Assembly (NCBI GenBank): GCA_050732575.1
Contig: JBOHRF010000019.1
Coordinates: 1 to 38,870, forward strand
DNA: 38,870 nucleotides
Direction: 5' to 3'
Source: JBBDWZ01 sp050732575
GTDB lineage: Bacteria; Gemmatimonadota; Gemmatimonadetes; Longimicrobiales; RSA9
This document shows, piece by piece, positions 33,330 to 38,870 of this stretch. Under the pieces are notes generated by a model that did no database searches, was not told the DNA's origin, and worked only from the letters and a program-made list of their open reading frames with translations. Both the position numbers and the translations under genes were made by a program. Position 1 is the first letter of the stretch. Every line of letters starts with the position of its first letter.

Positions 33330-34337
33330 ATGTACAGCCATTGCATCTTCTGCAAAGCCGATCTGGGCCGTAATGAATCCATCGCGCACTTTACGATCGG
33401 ATGCAGGCTCGCATTTGATGGAGAGCGCGGTCGGCTCTGGGTAGTTTGCCTGCGCTGCACCCGCTGGAACCTGACACCACTCGACGAGCGTTGGGAAGCC
33501 ATCGATGAATGCGAGCATCGTTTTCGCGATTCACGTACGCGCGTGTCTACGGAAAACATAGGTCTGGCTCGCCTTGCGGATGGGACCGAGCTCATCCGTA
33601 TGGGCCAGCCACTCCGTCATGAGATGGCCGCCTGGCGCTACGGCGATACATTGATCAAACGTCGGCGTCGCGAATGGATCACGGGTAGTGCGCTGTTTGG
33701 CTCCATGGCAGGCGTGTATTGGGGTGGCTTTGCCTTCGGTCTGGTAGGCGGCGCCGCTGCGCCCGTAGTGCTGCACCTTCCTGAAATGGCGGTCAGCGTT
33801 TTCGCCGATAATCGCACCATTGCGCGGGTACCAGGTCCAGACGGTTTGGACTACCGCATGTCCCGGAAACACGCGCGCAAGGCGCGCCTGCGGCCCTGGC
33901 GCTCGTCCGTCGTGCTCGATGTCAGGCATGCCCGCGGTCACAGCTTGCTGGACGGCGAAGCTGCCGTGCGCATGACCGCTCTCCTCATGCCTCATATCAA
34001 CGCTCTGGGAGCAAACCGCACACAGGTGCAGCACGCGGTTGCCGAATTGGAAACCGCACGCTCACCTGCGCACTATCTCCGGCGCGCAGCGGACCGACTG
34101 CACCACCATCCTCGCTGGCGCAACTACGTGATTGCTGATGCGCAGCCGGAGGTTCGCCTCGCTCTCGAGATGGCTACCCATGAAGAACAGGAACGACGTG
34201 CGCTGGAAGGCGAGCTGGCCGAGCTGCAAGCCATGTGGCGCGAAGCCGAAGAGATCGCCGCCATATCGGACAACCTGCTGTTGCCGCGCACAGTGATCGA
34301 CTTCATTCGCAAACAAAAGAGCGATCAACATGTCTGA
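33330..34337 (+). CDS. Conserved-looking hypothetical protein with zinc ribbon and membrane segment
   Basis: 335 aa from the ATG at 33330; the open frame extends upstream but only through the tRNA-like region. Two Cys pairs, C5-x2-C8 and C40-x2-C43, form a likely N-terminal zinc ribbon, followed by WNLTPLDERWEAIDECE and a STENIGLARLADG motif. A Gly/Ala-rich hydrophobic stretch at about 117-149 is probably one hairpin of membrane helices. The C-terminal 60 residues are helical and Glu/Arg-rich (coiled coil). I do not recognise a named family and no catalytic motif is visible. Its stop overlaps the ornithine-cyclodeaminase-type gene by 8 bases (ATGTCTGA), implying coupled translation. Confidence 0.72.
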   Translation: MYSHCIFCKADLGRNESIAHFTIGCRLAFDGERGRLWVVCLRCTRWNLTPLDERWEAIDECEHRFRDSRTRVSTENIGLARLADGTELIRMGQPLRHEMAAWRYGDTLIKRRRREWITGSALFGSMAGVYWGGFAFGLVGGAAAPVVLHLPEMAVSVFADNRTIARVPGPDGLDYRMSRKHARKARLRPWRSSVVLDVRHARGHSLLDGEAAVRMTALLMPHINALGANRTQVQHAVAELETARSPAHYLRRAADRLHHHPRWRNYVIADAQPEVRLALEMATHEEQERRALEGELAELQAMWREAEEIAAISDNLLLPRTVIDFIRKQKSDQHV

Positions 34338-35331
34338 GGTCCTGCTGATCAGCCAGGCCAACGTGGGACGCCTGTTGACCGTGGCCGACTGCATTGAGGT
34401 CATGCACGACACGCTCATCGCGCTGGCTGAAGGCCGGGTGACTCTGCCGCTCCGCACCGTGATCCCGCTGCCCGAGCACCAGGGCGCTTTTGCCGCCATG
34501 CCCGCCGTGCTCAGAGCGCCGGACACCATGGGTCTCAAGGCCATCACTGTGTATCCGGCCAACGAGGGTACGCTCTTCGATTCGCACCAGGGCGCCGTCC
34601 TGCTTTTCGAGGCCAAACACGGCAGCCTGGCGGCCGTACTTGATGCATCATCTATCACCGCCATTCGAACGGCGGCCGTGACCGCAGTGGCTACCCGCGC
34701 GCTGGCTCGTCTAGACGCTTCTGTTTTGGCACTCATTGGCAGTGGCGTTCAAGCCGTCACCCACCTGGAAGCCATGTTGGCCGTGCGCCCCATCTCGCAG
34801 GTGCGCGTGCACAGCCGCTCGCCCGAACACGCCGAGCGATTTGCCGCCCGCGTGGCCGAACGCCACAAACTTACCGTGGAAGTATTCCGAACCGCGGAGT
34901 CCGCCGTCCGTGATGCCGACATCATCTGTACGCTCACCAGCTCCCCTACCCCGGTGTTGCAAGGAGAATGGATCTCGCCCGGTGCGCATATCAATGCTGT
35001 GGGCGCCAGCACACGCAATGCGCGCGAGTTGGATGGAATCGCCGTTCAGCGCAGCCGATTGTTTGTGGACCGCCGTGAGTCCACCGTCAATGAAGCCGGT
35101 GATTACCTGATGGCGCTCGAGGAGGGCCGCATCAACAAGGACCACATCGTGGCCGAGATTGGTGAAGTGCTTCTGGGTCGTACCTCTGGCCGGACCGACA
35201 ATGATGAAATCACGCTCTTCAAATCATTGGGACTGGCCATCGAGGATGTTGCGGCCGCTCACCACATCTACGAGCGAGCCTGCGCGCTGCCCGACATTCC
35301 GCGCGTGAACCTGGGTGGAACGCGCAGCTAA
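34330..35331 (+). CDS. Ornithine cyclodeaminase / mu-crystallin family protein
   Basis: 333 aa. Family features: K70 (GLKAITVYP), R113 in SSITAIRTAAVTAVAT, the Rossmann motif LIGSGVQA at residues 135-142 followed by HL-x-A-x-x-x-VRP, and SPGAHINAVGA. NAD(P)-dependent members are ornithine cyclodeaminases, alanine dehydrogenases or ketimine reductases (delta1-pyrroline-2-carboxylate); which of these applies cannot be decided. In this neighbourhood a ketimine-reductase or amino-acid dehydrogenase role in amino-acid catabolism is attractive (inference). Cytoplasmic. It is coupled to the upstream gene by an 8-base overlap and its 3' end overlaps the convergent YbjQ-type gene by 4 bases. Confidence 0.87.
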   Translation: MSEVLLISQANVGRLLTVADCIEVMHDTLIALAEGRVTLPLRTVIPLPEHQGAFAAMPAVLRAPDTMGLKAITVYPANEGTLFDSHQGAVLLFEAKHGSLAAVLDASSITAIRTAAVTAVATRALARLDASVLALIGSGVQAVTHLEAMLAVRPISQVRVHSRSPEHAERFAARVAERHKLTVEVFRTAESAVRDADIICTLTSSPTPVLQGEWISPGAHINAVGASTRNARELDGIAVQRSRLFVDRRESTVNEAGDYLMALEEGRINKDHIVAEIGEVLLGRTSGRTDNDEITLFKSLGLAIEDVAAAHHIYERACALPDIPRVNLGGTRS

Positions 35332-35918
35332 CCGCCGCTGCTGCCTGCGGGCGCGGCCCTGGGCGAGGTCGGAACGATTTTCACGGCCGTGCCGCTGGCC
35401 ACCATGAACAGCATGGACTTGCCCGCTCCCGAGAACTCACTGTAGTCCAGATCTACTGCGATTACTGCATCTGCGTCGATCAAGGCGGCCTCGGCACGAA
35501 GCTCGGCCAGACATTTCTTGCGCGCGTCGCGTAACGCGGTTTGCGTTGTTGCACTGCGGCCACCAAACAGATCCGTAAGCGACGCAAAGAAGTCACCGAA
35601 TAGGTCCAGGCCGAAAGCGCATTCCGCAGATATCACTTCCAACGTTTCGGTCACGCGGAATCCTTCCAACCGATCCGCCGTCGTCAGAACTATGGCCGAC
35701 GCTCGGGCCAGCTTGCTCTTCCGTGCGTCCTCCTGCACAGTCGCAGACTGCCGGGCTTTGGCCTTCGCTTGGAGGGAGGGAATCGTTGCCCGCAGGGCGG
35801 CTGGGATGGGCTCACCACATTCAGTGCACCAGGCATACGGATGCTCGCTCCCAATAGTCGCGTTGCATGTTGGGCAGGTTGCCACCGCATTGCCGTAGAT
35901 CTTACCCACAGTCGTCAA
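35328..35918 (-). CDS. YbjQ/UPF0145-like protein with N-terminal zinc ribbon
   Basis: 196 aa. Zinc ribbon C15-x2-C18 ... C31-x2-C34 at the N-terminus (CPTC, CTEC), a basic linker (about 50-72), then a YbjQ-like domain from about residue 80: AIVLTTADRLEGFRVTETLEVISAE, an ARKKCLAELRAEAALIDADAVI helix and strand, and a VASGTAVKIV end. YbjQ proteins form pentameric rings of unknown function. It starts 18 bp after the stop of the permease gene on the same strand, so it is the last gene of that operon. Confidence 0.75.
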   Translation of the reverse strand: MTTVGKIYGNAVATCPTCNATIGSEHPYAWCTECGEPIPAALRATIPSLQAKAKARQSATVQEDARKSKLARASAIVLTTADRLEGFRVTETLEVISAECAFGLDLFGDFFASLTDLFGGRSATTQTALRDARKKCLAELRAEAALIDADAVIAVDLDYSEFSGAGKSMLFMVASGTAVKIVPTSPRAAPAGSSGG

Positions 35919-35936
35919 CCCCTCCCCAGGCCGACT

Positions 35937-37301
35937 TCAATCGTTGCCCGCCGCAACTTCGTCACGCGTCACTCGGCCCGCGTCACGCCCGGCAAACCGT
36001 CGCCAGATCAGGTACGCGGGCGCGCCCGATAACACAAAGGCCAGGCCGACCAGGGCCAGACCCGGCTGCGTGATGAGCGTGTTGATCACGATGATAGCCG
36101 ATGCAATCACGAACAGTGCCGGCGTGTACGGGTAGCCGGGCACTTTGAACGGACGCACAATGTCTGGTCGCGTGCGCCGCAGCACGAAAATGCTGGCCGC
36201 GCCCAACGCGTAGAAGATCCAGCCCGTGAAAACTACATAAGTCAACAGCTGGTTGAATGTGCCGGTGGCCGCCAGACCCATGGCCCATAACGCCTGCACG
36301 ATCACGGCAATGGCGGGCGTCTTGAAGCGCGGATGCACCTCCGCCAGCTTGCGGAAGAAGATGCCGTCCCGCGCCATGGCAAAATAGACGCGCGGCGTGG
36401 TAAGCAGAATCGAGTTTGCCGCACTGAACATCGAAATCAGGATGGTGGCCGCAATCAGCTTGCCCGCTACCGGCCCCAGCAAGGCACCTACCGCGTCAGC
36501 CGCTACCGTGTCTGTCGCTGCCACTCGTTGCGGGCCTAGTGCTGCAATGTACGCAATGTTGGCAAAGCAGTAGAGCAGGATCAGGGCCAGCGTGCCCACC
36601 ATGATGCCCCGCGGAAAGGTCCGCTGCGGATCCTTTGCCTCGCCTGCCGAGAACGTCACGAACTGCCAGCCTTCATATGCCCACAAGACGCTGATCATGG
36701 CCAGCAATACACCCGAGAACACAGATCCCGACCAGTTCTCCGGCCACATTGCAGCGCCTGCGCCCTGAAAGCCATCGCCGGAAAAGAGTAATACCGCGCC
36801 CATGATGAGGATCGCGCCCGCCTTGATGACCGTAGTCACGTTCTGCACGTCCGCACTCTGGCGCGTGCCCCGCACATTGATGATCATGACCACCGCGATC
36901 ATGGCTATCGAAACCAGCCTGGCCACAACACCGCTCACCGGTACGATCTGGCTCAAATACGATGTGAACGCCACGGCCAGCGTAGCAACCGCACCGCCCG
37001 CGATCATGAAGAGCAGTGTCCAGCCATACAGAAACGCGGGCATGCGGCCAAACGCATCCCGGATATACACGTAGATCCCGCCCGACTGCGGATCGGCTGC
37101 ACTCAACTCGCCATAGGTGAGCGCACCCAGCAGCGACAATACGCCCGCCACCAGCCACACCAGCAGCGCAACGCCTATACGTCCGTCCGTGTCACGCAGA
37201 ACCCGGCCCGGTACAATGAAGATGCCCGACCCGATCACTGCACCAATCACGAGCAGGATCAGGTCACGCAAGGAAAGGACGCGTTCCAGGCTTCGAGACA
37301 T
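35937..37301 (-). CDS. APC-family amino acid permease
   Basis: 454 aa from the ATG at 37301, which has a GGAGG ribosome site; the frame stays open to 37481 only because a 9-bp repeat encodes Pro-Ile-Arg tripeptides, so that extension is rejected. TM1 has the APC signature GAVIGSGIFIVPG (about residues 20-32), and about 12 spans follow, including GWQFVTFSAGE in the TM6 region. Inner-membrane proton or exchange-driven amino-acid uptake is the family role. The last 17 residues (GRDAGRVTRDEVAAGND) are encoded by GCGTCAC units like those near 25350. It is downstream of the racemase and beta-lactamase-like genes on the same strand. Confidence 0.92.
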   Translation of the reverse strand: MSRSLERVLSLRDLILLVIGAVIGSGIFIVPGRVLRDTDGRIGVALLVWLVAGVLSLLGALTYGELSAADPQSGGIYVYIRDAFGRMPAFLYGWTLLFMIAGGAVATLAVAFTSYLSQIVPVSGVVARLVSIAMIAVVMIINVRGTRQSADVQNVTTVIKAGAILIMGAVLLFSGDGFQGAGAAMWPENWSGSVFSGVLLAMISVLWAYEGWQFVTFSAGEAKDPQRTFPRGIMVGTLALILLYCFANIAYIAALGPQRVAATDTVAADAVGALLGPVAGKLIAATILISMFSAANSILLTTPRVYFAMARDGIFFRKLAEVHPRFKTPAIAVIVQALWAMGLAATGTFNQLLTYVVFTGWIFYALGAASIFVLRRTRPDIVRPFKVPGYPYTPALFVIASAIIVINTLITQPGLALVGLAFVLSGAPAYLIWRRFAGRDAGRVTRDEVAAGND

Positions 37302-37320
37302 GTTACCTCCGAACGGCATC

Positions 37321-37530
37321 GGGCGTATCGGGCGTATCGGGCGTATCGGGCGTATCGGGCGTATCGGGCGTATCGGGCGTACCGGGCGTACCGGGCGTAT
37401 CGGGCGTATCGGGCGTATCGGGCGATCGGGCGTATCGGGTACGTCGGGCTGGTCGGTTGTGTCGGGATGATCGGGATTCATCTGCCTTCAACCCCGTCAC
37501 GCCCGCCCGCCCGCTACGCCCGTCACGCCC
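37321..37530. repeat. 9-bp tandem array (GGGCGTATC) with inverted partner units
   Basis: About eighteen contiguous units from 37321 to 37477: six GGGCGTATC, two GGGCGTACC, three GGGCGTATC, one shortened GGGCGATC, one GGGCGTATC, then increasingly degenerate units. Inverted ACGCCC-type units follow at 37496-37530 (GTCACGCCC at 37496 and 37522). The array lies in the 5' leader of the permease gene and the inverted part overlaps the stop codon of the beta-lactamase-like gene. A smaller relative, CGACACGCC twice, is at 38568-38585. Confidence 0.85.
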
Positions 37531-38527
37531 CCGGATTAAACAAGAAATAGTCGTAAATGGCGCGGCTTATCTGGGCAATGGCGCGCTCGCGCGTTTCCAC
37601 CGGCAGTGTGGATTCCTTGACGAATACCACCGTTATCACATTCCCGGCATTGTCAGGCAGCGCAATGATGCCAACGTCATTCGTGGTCTCACCGATTGTG
37701 CCGGTCTTGTGTGTGACTCGTACATCCGGCGGCAACATGCCCTTGATGCGCAGTGGACCCGTTGTGCTGCGGGTCATGATATCGAGCAGCAGCGCTGAGC
37801 TTTGGGCACTGAGCGCTTCCCGCCGCCAGATCTTTTGTAGCAGCTGCGCCATGCCTTCGGGTGATGATGTGTCGCGGGTATCCTTGTTGAACGCGCGATT
37901 GGCAGAATCGCCCTGTGTACGCGTAGTACGCATGGCCGCTGCCCGCCAGGCCTGCGGCACCTGCTGGCTGTCCACTGCCAACCGCCAGCCGGCAAAGTCG
38001 GCAATCAAACCCACCGTTGGCCGGTCCACGTTGATACCTTCAATACCCAGGGCGCGCATCCGCTGCGTTACGGCGCTGCCACCGCCGGCCGTGCGCAGAA
38101 CAACGTCGGTTGCACTGTTGTCGCTGATGAGCAGCATCAGCTCCAGATAATTGCGCAGTGAGAGGATTACACCCGGATCGTCGAACAGCTCCGTCAGGGT
38201 GCCACTCCCCGGGTGCAGATCTCCCGGCTGCAATGCGATCATCGAGTCCAGACGCAATTCACCACGGTCCACACGGTGCAGCAACTGCACGGCAATGGGT
38301 ACCTTGTAGCTGCTGGCCATGGGGAAGCGCTCGCTGCGGTTGAGAAAAACCGAACGCCCGGTTTCCAGGTGCACGGCCGCAACGCCCATGCGCCCACCCG
38401 AGCTGCGCTCGAGTCGCGCAATCTCGCGCTCCAACCGACCCAGATTCGGATCGGTCTGCGCTAACGCAGCAGCAGGCAGCGCCAGCCCGATGACCCACCC
38501 AAAATAAACTCTCTTGCACTTCGTCAT
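37523..38527 (-). CDS. Class A beta-lactamase-like serine hydrolase without recognisable Glu166
   Basis: 334 aa from the ATG at 38527; a TTG five codons upstream is less likely. Signal peptide to ALAQ. Motifs: S72-S-Y-K75 (MASSYKVP), S135-D-N137 (LISDNSATD), K274-T-G276 (VTHKTGTIGE), and RDTSSP after the omega-loop region, as in class A enzymes. The deacylating Glu166 is not found where expected: the residue 13 before RDT is Gln205, with no ExxLN motif. It may be a penicillin-binding hydrolase, a slow beta-lactamase or a peptidase. Being in a run with an N-acylamino-acid racemase and a permease, a cell-wall peptide role is plausible (inference). Its stop lies in a repeat. Confidence 0.85.
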   Translation of the reverse strand: MTKCKRVYFGWVIGLALPAAALAQTDPNLGRLEREIARLERSSGGRMGVAAVHLETGRSVFLNRSERFPMASSYKVPIAVQLLHRVDRGELRLDSMIALQPGDLHPGSGTLTELFDDPGVILSLRNYLELMLLISDNSATDVVLRTAGGGSAVTQRMRALGIEGINVDRPTVGLIADFAGWRLAVDSQQVPQAWRAAAMRTTRTQGDSANRAFNKDTRDTSSPEGMAQLLQKIWRREALSAQSSALLLDIMTRSTTGPLRIKGMLPPDVRVTHKTGTIGETTNDVGIIALPDNAGNVITVVFVKESTLPVETRERAIAQISRAIYDYFLFNPGA

Positions 38528-38590
38528 TGGTGCACCACTCAAGCAGCCGCTTCGTTCACTGTGTTCCCGACACGCCCGACACGCCCGTCG

Positions 38591-38870
38591 TCACTCCAAC
38601 ACTTCCTGCTTTACCGTCAGGGTCTCGATGCGATTGCGATCCACGGCCACGCCGAAGCCAGGCTGGTCGAGCGGAATTTGCATCATGCCATCCGCATCCA
38701 TCGTCCATTCTGGCTCGACAATGTCATGCTCCCAATAGCGCGAGCTTGGGGAGAGGTCACCGGGCAGCGAGAAATTCGGCAGCGATGCCAGGGCAATGTT
38801 GTGGCCTCGACCTATTCCACTCTCGAACATGCCGCCGCACCACACCGGTATGCCGTGTTGCTGGGCCAGG
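38591..38870 (-). CDS. N-acylamino-acid racemase / o-succinylbenzoate synthase (enolase superfamily), C-terminal part
   Basis: Only the last 93 codons are in the window; the frame is open through the right edge, so the N-terminus and catalytic lysines are missing. The visible part has the subgroup hallmark IPVWCGGMFESGIGRGHN, ALASLPNFSLPGDLSPSSRY and EPEWTMDADGMM, which are characteristic of MenC-type N-succinyl/N-acylamino-acid racemases. These enzymes either make o-succinylbenzoate for menaquinone or racemise N-acylamino acids. With two to three D-aminoacylase-type genes nearby and no men genes in view, racemase is the better guess. It heads the minus-strand run toward the beta-lactamase-like gene (63 bp gap). 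Confidence 0.85.
   Translation of the reverse strand, partial: LAQQHGIPVWCGGMFESGIGRGHNIALASLPNFSLPGDLSPSSRYWEHDIVEPEWTMDADGMMQIPLDQPGFGVAVDRNRIETLTVKQEVLE

Noticed and set aside
37321..37477. Regular short repeats that could be taken for a CRISPR array
   Set aside because: Units are 9 bp, directly adjacent with no spacers, and there are no cas genes in the window.
37302..37481. N-terminal extension of the permease rich in Pro-Ile-Arg
   Set aside because: It is the translation of the 9-bp repeat; the ATG at 37301 has a GGAGG ribosome site and begins the normal APC N-terminus.
37523..38527. Confident class A beta-lactamase resistance gene
   Set aside because: No Glu166/ExxLN motif is visible, so the name beta-lactamase is kept only as a fold description.

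Overview
The window looks like a chromosomal segment of a high-GC Gram-negative bacterium, most likely a Gemmatimonadota member. This is inferred, not proven. The grounds are a SusC/SusD pair in a GC-rich genome, many secreted amidohydrolases and SxxK serine hydrolases, a BlaI/M56 pair fused to HEAT repeats, a CDC48-type AAA ATPase, and a mixture of Shine-Dalgarno and apparently SD-less starts.

Layout. Positions 1-1841 hold housekeeping-like genes: a folate-binding YgfZ-type protein, a small coiled-coil protein and an AIG2-like gamma-glutamylcyclotransferase. Positions 1816-4734 hold a Tat-exported D-aminoacylase-family protein and a secreted beta-propeller. Positions 5018-7298 are an ABC-2 exporter pair. 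Positions 7483-10596 are two secreted amidohydrolases facing each other across a long inverted repeat. Positions 10791-14121 are a BlaI-type repressor and an M56 membrane peptidase fused to HEAT repeats. Positions 14144-19488 carry a CDC48-like ATPase, an SDR oxidoreductase, a Yip1-type membrane protein and a DUF2071 protein.

The most coherent accessory block runs from 19791 to the right edge. A GntR/FCD regulator, with a TTGTATACAA palindrome just downstream, precedes a SusC/SusD outer-membrane uptake pair. After it come two exported N-acyl-D-amino-acid-deacylase-family proteins, an exported fusion of a penicillin-binding/beta-lactamase fold with a VanX-type D,D-dipeptidase, and another serine hydrolase. 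Past a gene-poor scar with tRNA-like folds lie an ornithine cyclodeaminase-family enzyme and a convergent minus-strand run: N-acylamino-acid racemase (cut by the edge), class A beta-lactamase-like protein, APC amino-acid permease and YbjQ-type protein. Taken together this reads as a system for taking up and processing D-amino-acid-containing peptides or N-acyl-D-amino acids, perhaps from peptidoglycan. The pathway is my inference; the individual family calls are much firmer.

A second theme is structural. Many gaps hold short degenerate tandem units followed by the same units inverted, giving long imperfect hairpins (7292-7364, 8905-8995, 17430-17665, 25194-25366, 27096-27184, 37321-37530). 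Units differ between loci but the architecture recurs, and several copies lie in frame inside coding sequences next to signal peptides or at protein ends.
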